A stretch of DNA of 44,182 nucleotides, from the NCBI RefSeq assembly GCF_001419745.1, contig NZ_LIRJ01000179.1:1-44182 (forward strand), read 5' to 3'. The notes under the pieces are model-generated. The model did no database searches. It worked only from the letters and a program-made list of their open reading frames with translations, and was not told the DNA's origin. The stretch is from Streptomyces silaceus. GTDB lineage: Bacteria > Actinomycetota > Actinomycetes > Streptomycetales > Streptomycetaceae. A program made the position numbers and the translations under genes. Shown piece after piece: positions 19,986-27,465 of the stretch; within the stretch, counting starts at the first letter, position 1; each line of letters opens with the position of its first letter.

Positions 19986-20020
19986 GGCGGCCGGGTCCGG
20001 GTCACCTGGTTCCGGCCGCC
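19986..20020. terminator. Hairpin between davB and the convergent LLM gene
   Basis: GGCGGCCGG (19986-19994) pairs with CCGGCCGCC (20012-20020) across a 17-nt loop in the 49-bp gap between convergent genes. Likely a two-way terminator, though the loop is long. Confidence 0.5.
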
Positions 20021-20027
20021 CCCGGCG

Positions 20028-20957
20028 TCAGACCCCGGCCGCCCGCGCCGCCTCGAACACCTGGCCCGCGACGTCCTTCAGCTCCTGGGCGTCGCGCGTC
20101 GACGTGGCCAGCTCGACGATGATCTCGTCGACGCCCACCGCGGCGTGCGCCGCCAGGTCCTCGACGATCTGGGCGACGCTGCCCTGGAACGGGGCGCGGT
20201 CCGCGCCGTCGTACGCGGCGGCCGTGTACGACGCGTTGGCCCGCAGCACGCTCAGCACCGGCCGCACGCGGCCCCGCTCGGCGGCCGCCTCCCGCACGGC
20301 GGCCCACTGCTTCGCCAGCGCCTCCGCGCCCGTGGCCACCGGCATCCAGCCGTCCGCGCGGTCCACCAGCCTGCGCAGCGCGCGCGGGCTGTTCGCGGGC
20401 AGCAGGATCGGGATCGGCCGCGCCGGCTTGGGCCCGACCACGGACGGCACCACGGTGGTCAGCTCTCCGGTGTACGCCACCGGGTCCGGGCCCCAGACCG
20501 CACGGCAGACGTCGATCACCTCGTCCAGGACCTTGCCGCGCCGCTCGAACGGCGCCACGGCGGCGGCCGCGTACTCGTCGCGGGCCCAGCCCGTGCCGAT
20601 GCCCGCGAGCACCCTGCCGCCGCTCGCCGCGTCCAACGAGGCCAGCGAGCGGGCGAGTTGGAAGGGCACGTGCAGCGGGGCGACCAGCACGCTGGTGCCG
20701 AGTCGGGCCGTCTGCGTGGCCGCTGCGGCGAGCGTCAGCGTGACCAGCGGGTCGGCGACCGAGCGGTAGTGGTCGGGCCAGGCGAGGCCCGGGACGCCGT
20801 ACAGGCCCTGGGTGGCGGGCTCGGGGTAGAGGATGCGCTCGAACACCCACAGACTCTCGTAGCCGATGTCCTCGGCGGCACGGGCGACGGCGGGGACGTC
20901 GCGTCCGAGGGCGTACGGGCTGGTCTGCGGGAGACCCAGTCCGAGTCGGGTGGCCAT
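20028..20957 (-). CDS. LLM-class, probably F420-dependent oxidoreductase
   Basis: 309 residues. The ATG at 20957 has AAGGAG upstream and gives the usual start MATRLGLGLPQ. Luciferase-like TIM barrel with IGYESLWVFERI, LGTSVLVAPLHVPFQLARS and GIGTGWARDEY, features of the F420-linked subgroup common in actinobacteria. The substrate is unknown. It stands alone, with a DUF5995 gene 96 bp upstream on the same strand that may share its transcript. Confidence 0.88.
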   Translation of the reverse strand: MATRLGLGLPQTSPYALGRDVPAVARAAEDIGYESLWVFERILYPEPATQGLYGVPGLAWPDHYRSVADPLVTLTLAAAATQTARLGTSVLVAPLHVPFQLARSLASLDAASGGRVLAGIGTGWARDEYAAAAVAPFERRGKVLDEVIDVCRAVWGPDPVAYTGELTTVVPSVVGPKPARPIPILLPANSPRALRRLVDRADGWMPVATGAEALAKQWAAVREAAAERGRVRPVLSVLRANASYTAAAYDGADRAPFQGSVAQIVEDLAAHAAVGVDEIIVELATSTRDAQELKDVAGQVFEAARAAGV

Positions 20958-21053
20958 GCCGGAGCTCCTTCGCGTCGGATCACGTCGAGGTCGTTCGTTC
21001 AACGTACAACGATCGCGGGGAGTCGCGGGCCGGGCGCCGGCGGACCGGCCGGA

Positions 21054-21758
21054 TCAGTCCGGCAGCGGGGTCAGCAGGATCCGGCCGACCAGGCCGACCG
21101 CCGCGTCGAGCCGCTCCCTGAACTCCTGTCCGACGGCGGGCAGTTCGCGCAGCGCCCACAGGGTGCGGGCCGTCGCCCACGCGCCGTCGCGGGCGCGCTC
21201 CAGGCTCCAGGAACCGGCCAGATGCGTCAGCGGATCACCGATCTGCAGCAGGTCCGGTCCCGGCATCAGCTCTTCGCGGATCCGCTCCTCCAGCGACACC
21301 AGGACGTCGCCCACGCGGTCGAACTCGTCCTCCAGGTCGGCCGGTTCGCAGTCGAGCGCCCGACACGTGTCCACCAGGGCCAGCGCGAGGTCGTGCCCGA
21401 TGTGCGCGTTGATGCCCGCGAGCGCGAACTGCAGCGGGCGGACGCCGGGATGGCGACGGTACTGGAACAGCGGGCGCCAGCAGGCGGGCGTGCGGTATCC
21501 CTCGGACGCCGCGTCGACGGCCGCCAGATAGCGCTCGGCGAACCGGACGTCGAGGGTGATCGCCGCGTGCGCGTCGGGGAAGGCGCCGAGGTGGATGCGC
21601 CGGGCGACCTCCTCCGTGACCGACAGGTACACACGGTTGAAGACGGCGACCCCGTCGCGGGGCGGCCAGTCGGCGCCGAGCGCCCGCATCCGTGCCATCA
21701 CGCCGTCGACCCCGTGCGCCGGGGTCCTGGACTCTGCGAACCGCTCCAACCGCGCCAT
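21054..21758 (-). CDS. DUF5995-type protein
   Basis: 234 residues, soluble and mostly alpha-helical. Conserved-looking stretches are GDGVAVFNRVYLSVTEEV-like (about 34-50), FPDAHAAITLDVRFAERYL, YRTPACWRPLF and GINAHIGHDLALAL, with several His that could bind metal. I believe this matches the uncharacterised DUF5995 family of actinobacteria; no biochemical role is known to me. The start at 21758 has no good ribosome site, so a slightly shorter protein is possible. It is followed by the F420-type oxidoreductase on the same strand. Confidence 0.75.
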   Translation of the reverse strand: MARLERFAESRTPAHGVDGVMARMRALGADWPPRDGVAVFNRVYLSVTEEVARRIHLGAFPDAHAAITLDVRFAERYLAAVDAASEGYRTPACWRPLFQYRRHPGVRPLQFALAGINAHIGHDLALALVDTCRALDCEPADLEDEFDRVGDVLVSLEERIREELMPGPDLLQIGDPLTHLAGSWSLERARDGAWATARTLWALRELPAVGQEFRERLDAAVGLVGRILLTPLPD

Positions 21759-21878
21759 GGGGGCAGGGTCCCAGCCCCGGGCCCGCCCGGACGCCAGCGC
21801 ACCGGAGGCTTCCCCGAAACGAGGGAACGCCCGCCGCGCCGGCAGCCCGGGAGGGAGGCAGCACTGTGTCGAAGGAGC

Positions 21879-23063
21879 CTACGAGTCGGCGCGCGACCCG
21901 GCCGCGGCGGGCGCGGCGGCCCGCCGTCCCCGGCCGAGCGCCGCGCCGCCGACGGCCAGCGCGAGCGCCACCAGCAGCGCGCTCACCCCGAGCGGCGCGC
22001 GGTAGCCGAGCCCCGCGGAGAGCGCGAGGCCGCCGCACCACGGGCCGAGCGCGGCCCCCACGTTGAGCGCGGCCGTGGCGAACCCGCCCGCCAGACGGGG
22101 GGCGCCGGTCGCCGCGTACAGCGCCTGGGAGATGAGCGTGGAGCCGACGCCGAACGACAGCGCGCCCTGCACGAGCACCAGCACGACCACCGCCGCCGGG
22201 TGCGCGGCCGTCGCCGCGAAGAGGAGCCAGCCGCACAGCAGCGCGAGGGAGCCGCCGACCAGGAGCGGCAGCGGCCGCGCGTCGGCCACGCGGCCGCTCG
22301 CGCTGACGCCGATGAACGAGCCGACACCGAACAGCGCGAGCAGCACGGGCACCCCGGCGGAGCCGAACCCGCTGACGTGGGTGGCCAGCGGCTCCAGGTA
22401 GGTGAACGTGCAGAACGTCGCGCCGTTCACCAGCGCGCCCAGCAGCAGCGTCACCAGGAGCCGCGGCCGGCGCAGGGCGCGCAGCTCACCGAGCGCGCTC
22501 GGCCCCCCGGCGTCCGGGGCCCCGGACGGCACGGCCCGCGCGATGGCGAGGACGGCCGGCACGGAGATCAGGGCCACGGCCCAGAACGCCGAGCGCCAGC
22601 CCCACGCCTGCCCGAGCAGCGCGCCCGCGGGCACCCCCGCGACACAGGCGAGGGTGACGCCGCCGAGCAGCGTGGAGGTCGCGCGGCCCTTCGCGTCGGG
22701 CTCGACGAGGGAGGTGGCGGTCACCAGCGCGACCGCGAGGAACCCGGCGTTGGCGAGGGCGCCGACGACACGGGTGGCGAGCAGCACCGCGAAGCTGGTG
22801 GTGAGGGCGCCGAGGACATGGACGGCGAGGAAGGTGACCAGGAAGGACAACAGTGCGCCGCGCCGCGAGAAGCGGCGGCTGACGAGGGCCATCAGGGGCG
22901 CACCGACGATCATTCCCACGGCGAACGCCGAGGTCAGATGGCCGGCGGTCGGGATGGAGACGTCCAGGTCACGCGCGATGTCCGAGACGAGGCCGGACAG
23001 CATGAACTCGGAGGTGCCTTGCGCGAAGACGGCAAGGCCGAGCAGGTAGAGGGCAAAGGGCAC
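21879..23063 (-). CDS. Cmx/CmrA-family chloramphenicol-type MFS exporter
   Basis: 394 residues and 12 membrane helices. GTG at 23063 is preferred over an upstream TTG because GGAG lies 8-9 bases upstream and the protein then starts VPFALYLLGLAVFAQGTSEF, as Cmx and the S. lividans chloramphenicol-resistance protein do. The DHA1-type motif A region PLMALVSRRFSRR lies between helices 2 and 3. Members pump chloramphenicol out using the proton gradient. Upstream is a probable leaderless 22-residue leader peptide with a hairpin that could place expression under ribosome-stalling control. Substrate other than chloramphenicol is possible. Confidence 0.88.
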   Translation of the reverse strand: MPFALYLLGLAVFAQGTSEFMLSGLVSDIARDLDVSIPTAGHLTSAFAVGMIVGAPLMALVSRRFSRRGALLSFLVTFLAVHVLGALTTSFAVLLATRVVGALANAGFLAVALVTATSLVEPDAKGRATSTLLGGVTLACVAGVPAGALLGQAWGWRSAFWAVALISVPAVLAIARAVPSGAPDAGGPSALGELRALRRPRLLVTLLLGALVNGATFCTFTYLEPLATHVSGFGSAGVPVLLALFGVGSFIGVSASGRVADARPLPLLVGGSLALLCGWLLFAATAAHPAAVVVLVLVQGALSFGVGSTLISQALYAATGAPRLAGGFATAALNVGAALGPWCGGLALSAGLGYRAPLGVSALLVALALAVGGAALGRGRRAAAPAAAGSRADS

Positions 23064-23198
23064 AGCAGGACTCCGCAACCACGAGGGAGATCGAGAGGAT
23101 CAGGGCACGGGGCGGTGATCCGGTGGTGGCGGTGCCGGGAGCGCGCGAGCGGCCGCGCGAGGGCGGCGTGACGGGCCGCGGGAAGGCGGCGGAGCGCG

Positions 23199-23267
23199 TC
23201 AGCGCGTGAGCACGGGAAGCCACCGGACGACCGGTGGCGTGAGTCTGTCGGACTCGGGCTGGGACAT
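23199..23267 (-). CDS. Putative leaderless leader peptide of the Cmx exporter
   Basis: ATG at 23267 opens a 22-codon frame (MSQPESDRLTPPVVRWLPVLTR) that stops 135 nt before the exporter. A -10 box TAAGGT (23280-23275) lies seven bases before the ATG, so transcription should begin at or next to the A of the start codon, as in leaderless actinobacterial mRNAs; a TTGGAC lies 19 bp further up. A palindrome GGTGCGCACC covers 23268-23277. The frame contains a perfect 7-bp hairpin (23220-23226 with 23231-23237). Drug-dependent stalling on such leaders controls several chloramphenicol genes; here it is inferred. Confidence 0.5.
   Translation of the reverse strand: MSQPESDRLTPPVVRWLPVLTR
23220..23237 (-). 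promoter_or_regulatory. Attenuator-like hairpin in the Cmx leader
   Basis: CCACCGG and CCGGTGG form a 7-bp stem with a 4-nt loop inside the leader frame. A second CCACCGG occurs further downstream on the minus strand before the exporter, so alternative pairings are possible. Confidence 0.4.
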
Positions 23268-23310
23268 GGTGCGCACCTTAACCAGGTGGCGCGCACCACG
23301 TCCAACGGTT

Positions 23311-24714
23311 TCAGCGCTTCTCGCCGCCGCCCTCCGCGGCGCCTTCCTCGTCGTACGTCGAGGTGCCCGAGTCCAGCAGCGGTTCCTGGGACTTGAGATG
23401 GGCGGGGGCGAAGGCGCGCAGCACGTGGTAGCCCGTGATGACGACGATCGTGCCGAGTGCGATGCCGCTCAGCTGGAAGTTGTCGGTGAACTTCAGCGAG
23501 ACGCCGCCGACGCCGATGATGATGCCCGCGGCGGCCGGCACGAGGTTCAGCGGATTGCGCAGGTCCACCCCGGCGTTGATCCAGATCTGGGCGCCCAGCA
23601 GACCGATCATGCCGTACAGGATGACGGTGATGCCGCCGAGCACACCGCCGGGGATCGCGGCCACGACCGCGCCGAACTTGGGGCACAGCCCGAAGAGCAG
23701 CGCGAAGCAGGCCGCCGCCCAGTACGCGGCCGTGGAGTAGACGCGGGTCGCCGCCATCACGCCGATGTTCTCGGAGTACGTGGTGTTGGGCGGGCCGCCG
23801 ACCGCGGTGGAGAGCATGGAGGCGGCGCCGTCGGCGGAGATCGCGGTGCCGAGCTTGCCGTCGAGGTTGTCGCCGGTCATCTCGCCGACGGCCTTCACGT
23901 GGCCCGCGTTCTCCGCGATCAGCGCGATGACGACGGGCAGCGCCACGAGGATCGCCGACCACTCGAAGCTCGGCGCGTGGAAGGAGGGCAGGCCGATCCA
24001 GTCGGCCTTGCCCACGGCGGACAGGTCGAGCCGCCAGTGGTCGACGACCTTGCCGGAGCCGTCCGCCGAGTGGATCTTGCCGAAGACCTGGTCGAACACC
24101 CACGAGATGGCGTACCCGAAGATCAGCCCGAGGAAGATCGCGATGCGCGACCAGAAGCCGCGCAGACACACCACGGCCAATCCGGTGAACAGCATCACCA
24201 GGAGGGCCGTCCACTGGTCCTGCGGCCAGTACGTGGACGCGGTGACCGGAGCCAGGTTGAAGCCGATCAGCATGACGACCGCGCCGGTCACGATCGGCGG
24301 CATCGCGGCGTGGATGATCCGCGCCCCGAACTTCTGCACCGCGAGACCGGCGAGGAACAGCGCGGCTCCGACCACGAAGACCGCGCCGGTCACCGTCGCG
24401 CTGGAGCCTCCCTGCGCGCGGATGACGGCGGCGACGCCCACGAAGGAGAGCGAGCAGCCCAGGTAGCTGGGGACCCGGCCGCGGGTGGCGAGCAGGAAGA
24501 TGGCGGTCGCGACGCCCGACATCATGATGGCCAGATTCGGGTCGAGCCCCATGAGGACGGGCGCCACGAAGGACGCCCCGAACATGGCCACCACGTGCTG
24601 CGCGCCGAGCCCGAAGGTCCGCGGCCACGAGAGCCGCTCATCAGGGCGGACGACCGCGCCGGGCGCGGGGGTGCGCCCGTCGCCGTGCAGTCTCCAGCGC
24701 ACGCCGAGGTCCAT
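23311..24714 (-). CDS. NCS2 uracil/xanthine permease
   Basis: 467 residues with about 14 membrane segments, as in UraA. The NCS2 signature GGPPNTTYSENIGV and the preceding SADGAASMLSTAVGG are intact, and LGAQHVVAMFGASFVAP near residue 35 is typical of the uracil branch. It carries a nucleobase inward with protons. The C-terminus is hydrophilic. The start at 24714 lacks a clear ribosome site but fits the family. It stands between two MFS genes on the same strand with its own 139-bp upstream gap, so it is probably transcribed alone. Uracil is the most likely substrate; xanthine or uric acid cannot be excluded. Confidence 0.92.
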   Translation of the reverse strand: MDLGVRWRLHGDGRTPAPGAVVRPDERLSWPRTFGLGAQHVVAMFGASFVAPVLMGLDPNLAIMMSGVATAIFLLATRGRVPSYLGCSLSFVGVAAVIRAQGGSSATVTGAVFVVGAALFLAGLAVQKFGARIIHAAMPPIVTGAVVMLIGFNLAPVTASTYWPQDQWTALLVMLFTGLAVVCLRGFWSRIAIFLGLIFGYAISWVFDQVFGKIHSADGSGKVVDHWRLDLSAVGKADWIGLPSFHAPSFEWSAILVALPVVIALIAENAGHVKAVGEMTGDNLDGKLGTAISADGAASMLSTAVGGPPNTTYSENIGVMAATRVYSTAAYWAAACFALLFGLCPKFGAVVAAIPGGVLGGITVILYGMIGLLGAQIWINAGVDLRNPLNLVPAAAGIIIGVGGVSLKFTDNFQLSGIALGTIVVITGYHVLRAFAPAHLKSQEPLLDSGTSTYDEEGAAEGGGEKR

Positions 24715-24853
24715 GGTGAGTGTCGCTTTCTGTGCGCCGAGGGGGCCGTGTCGCCTGGCCCGAAATGATCGACGCCATGTTAATGCGGCGTCAGTGCGAC
24801 TTCTCCCCGGTGCGGTTCACCCGCCGTGAGGTCGTGACGGTCGTCCCGGCCGT

Positions 24854-26065
24854 TCAGGACCTCGGTCCGGGCGCCGCCACGTCCGTCGCCGAGGCCACCG
24901 AGGACGTCCGGCCGTCCGTGCGCAGGACCCCCGCGAAGACCGCGAGGCCGCAGGCCAGCAGCGTCACCAGGCCGAAGGAGACCACGAGGCTCGTCGCCTG
25001 CGCCAGGGCGCCGATCGCCGAGGGGGCGATCAGGCTGGAGGTGTACGTGATGGTGGCGACGCCCGCGATGGCCTGGCTGGGGTTGGGGCCGCTGCGCCCG
25101 GCCGAGGCGAAGGCGAGCGGCACCACGACCGCGATGCCGAGGCCCATCAGGGCGAAGCCGCACATGGCGACCACCGGGTGCGGGGCCACGACCACGAGGA
25201 GGCCGCCGAGCGCCGCGAGGATCCCGCCGGCGCGGACCGTGCGCACCGCGCCGAACCGGTTGACCACCGCGTCGCCCACGAGCCGCGCGATCGCCATGGT
25301 GAGCGTGAAGCCGGTGGTGGACGCGGCGGCGACACCGGCGGACGTGTCCAGGACGTCCCGCAGGTAGACCGCCGACCAGTCCAGGCTCGCGCCCTCCGCG
25401 AAGACCGCGCAGAAGCCGACGGCGCCGATCAGCAGGGCCGACTTGGGCGGCAGCGAGAACCGCGGCGGCGCCTCCTCCTCGGGCTCCGGCTGGAGGTCGA
25501 GGACGCCCTGGACGGCGACGAGACCCGCCGTGGTGAGCGCCGCGGCGGCGAGCGCGTGGTGCAGCCGGGCGTCCGAGCCCAGATGGGCGGCGACCGTTCC
25601 GGCCGCGGAGCCGATGAGGGCGCCGACGCTCCACATGCCGTGCAGCCCCGACATGATCGACTTCTGCATGCGGTTCTCGGTCTCGACGCCGAGCGCGTTC
25701 ATCGCCACGTCCGACATGCCGGAGGTCGCGCCGTACACGAACAGCGACAGGCAGAGCGCCGGCAGGTTGGGCGCGAGCGACGGCAGGACCAGGGCCAGCG
25801 TCCACATCGCGAGCAGGCCGCGCAGCGCGTTGCGGGCGCCGAACCGGTGGCTGATCCGGCTCGCCAGCGGCATCGCCACGGAGGCGCCGATCGCCGGGAA
25901 GGCGAGCGCGAGACCGAGCATGCCCGCGCTGACGTCGGCGTGCTCCTGGATCCAGGGCACCCGGGTCGCGAAGGAGCCCGCGACGGCGCCGTGCACACAG
26001 AAGACGGTCGCGACGGCGAGCCGCGCCCGCTTCAACCGGTGCTTGTCGAAGACCACTTCACTCAT
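24854..26065 (-). CDS. MFS transporter, YbjJ/FucP-like
   Basis: 403 residues and 12 membrane helices. GGAGGGG lies before the ATG. Opening ARLAVATVFCVHGAVAGSFATRVPWIQ and the helix 4 region YGATSGMSDVAMNALGVETE are typical of the YbjJ-like MFS group found beside ROK regulators. It faces the ROK gene across a 98-bp gap containing a palindromic operator, so its expression is probably repressed by that protein and induced by a sugar-like ligand. Cargo unknown; either uptake of a sugar derivative or efflux. Confidence 0.87.
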   Translation of the reverse strand: MSEVVFDKHRLKRARLAVATVFCVHGAVAGSFATRVPWIQEHADVSAGMLGLALAFPAIGASVAMPLASRISHRFGARNALRGLLAMWTLALVLPSLAPNLPALCLSLFVYGATSGMSDVAMNALGVETENRMQKSIMSGLHGMWSVGALIGSAAGTVAAHLGSDARLHHALAAAALTTAGLVAVQGVLDLQPEPEEEAPPRFSLPPKSALLIGAVGFCAVFAEGASLDWSAVYLRDVLDTSAGVAAASTTGFTLTMAIARLVGDAVVNRFGAVRTVRAGGILAALGGLLVVVAPHPVVAMCGFALMGLGIAVVVPLAFASAGRSGPNPSQAIAGVATITYTSSLIAPSAIGALAQATSLVVSFGLVTLLACGLAVFAGVLRTDGRTSSVASATDVAAPGPRS

Positions 26066-26111
26066 TCCGCTGTGCCCCTCCCGAGAGCTGCCCCGCTACG
26101 GCGACGTAAAC

Positions 26112-26132
26112 TATCAGGAACCCTGCCTGATA
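26112..26132. promoter_or_regulatory. Palindromic operator between MFS and ROK genes
   Basis: TATCAGG (26112-26118) and CCTGATA (26126-26132) are perfect inverted arms around a 7-bp spacer, centrally placed in the divergent intergenic region and AT-rich compared with its surroundings. Probably bound by the adjacent ROK regulator. Confidence 0.65.
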
Positions 26133-26163
26133 AATAGACGACCTTCTGTGGGAGGATCCGGCC

Positions 26164-27333
26164 ATGCCAGCCTCGCCCGCCTCACCGAGTACCGCCCGAG
26201 CCATCAACGACCGGCTCGCGCTGGGCCTCCTGCAGAGCGAAGGGCCACTGACCGCGAACCAGTTGAAGCAGCTCACCGGCCTGTCGCGGCCCTCGGTCGC
26301 CGATCTCGTCGAGCGGCTCCAGGGCTCCGGGCTCATCACGGTCGTCGGCGAGGCGGGTGCCCAGCGGCGCGGCCCGAACGCCCGGCTGTACGGGATCGTC
26401 GCCGACCGGGCCCACCTCGCGGCCCTCGACGTACGCACCGAGAGCGTCTCCGTCGTCGTCACCGATCTGCTCGGCGCGGTCCTCGCCGAGGCCTCGGCAC
26501 CCATCGACGGCGAGACCGGACCCGCGGTCGAGCGCGCCGTCGCCCTCGTCGGGCGCGCGGCCCGCGAGGGCGGCGTCCAGCGGCTGCACACGGTTGGCAT
26601 GGGCGCCCCCGGCCTCATCGACCCCGCCACCGGCGATCTGCACGACACCACCTCGCTGCCCGCCTGGCACCGGCGCCTCGCCGGCGTGCTCCAGGAGCGC
26701 TTCGGCGCCCGGGTCCTGGTGGAGAACGAGAGCAACCTCGCCGCCCGCGCCGAACAGCGCGACGGCGCCGCGCACGACCGGGACACCTTCGTGCTGCTGT
26801 GGCTCGGCGACGGCGTCGGCGCCGCCGTCATGCTCGACGGGGTGCTGCGCCGGGGCGCGTCGGGCGGCGCCGGCGAGATCGGCTTCCTGCCGGTGCCCGG
26901 CACGGGATCCGTGCCGTCCGCCACCGGCTGCGAGGGCGGCTTCCACTCGCTGGCCTGCGCCGAGGCGCTGCGCGAACTCGGCGCGGAGCACGGTCTGCTG
27001 AAGCCGGAGATGACCGCCGCCGAGGTGGTGCGGCACGCGGTGGAGGCCGACGAGGGCGCCTTCCTGGACGCCGCCGCCGACCGGATCGCCGTCGGCGCCG
27101 CCGCGATGACCGCGATCCTCGACCCGGGCTGTGTCGTCCTGGGCGGCGAGGTGGGCCGCGCGGGCGGCGCCGTGCTCGCCGACCGCGTCACGGAGCGCGT
27201 CGGCGCCATGTCCCCCCTGCGCACCGAGGTCCGTGCGAGCACGCTGGGCGGCGCGGCGGTGCTGCGCGGCGCGCTGCTCGCCGCCAGGGACACGGCCCAG
27301 GACGAGCTGTTCGGCCCGCCGCCGGGGCACTGA
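26164..27333 (+). CDS. ROK-family transcriptional regulator
   Basis: 389 residues. An N-terminal winged helix (about 12-70, GPLTANQLKQLTGLSRPSVADLVERL) precedes a ROK domain (about 85-380). The kinase-type catalytic Asp motif ENDAN is ENESN, and the ROK zinc motif (GH...CxCGxxGC) is reduced to GEIGF...TGCEGGFHSLAC, so it should be neither a sugar kinase nor a standard zinc-structured ROK. GGAGG precedes the ATG. It is divergent from an MFS transporter and probably controls it through the palindrome at 26112. The ligand is unknown. A strong terminator follows before the convergent chitinase. Confidence 0.9.
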   Translation: MPASPASPSTARAINDRLALGLLQSEGPLTANQLKQLTGLSRPSVADLVERLQGSGLITVVGEAGAQRRGPNARLYGIVADRAHLAALDVRTESVSVVVTDLLGAVLAEASAPIDGETGPAVERAVALVGRAAREGGVQRLHTVGMGAPGLIDPATGDLHDTTSLPAWHRRLAGVLQERFGARVLVENESNLAARAEQRDGAAHDRDTFVLLWLGDGVGAAVMLDGVLRRGASGGAGEIGFLPVPGTGSVPSATGCEGGFHSLACAEALRELGAEHGLLKPEMTAAEVVRHAVEADEGAFLDAAADRIAVGAAAMTAILDPGCVVLGGEVGRAGGAVLADRVTERVGAMSPLRTEVRASTLGGAAVLRGALLAARDTAQDELFGPPPGH

Positions 27334-27394
27334 GACGGGACTCCGCCGCCCGGCCGCCACCGGGAGTCCTGCCTCCGGGACAGTCCGGGAAGCG

Positions 27395-27431
27395 CTCACG
27401 CCCGCGGGGTGCGCGACCCCGCGGGCGTGAG
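27395..27431. terminator. Bidirectional terminator between ROK gene and chitinase
   Basis: A perfect 16-bp inverted repeat (27395-27410 with 27416-27431) with a 5-nt loop in the gap between convergent genes. Confidence 0.9.
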
Positions 27432-27465
27432 ACGTGAAGGAGACGGGGTCAGCGCCCCCGGGGAA

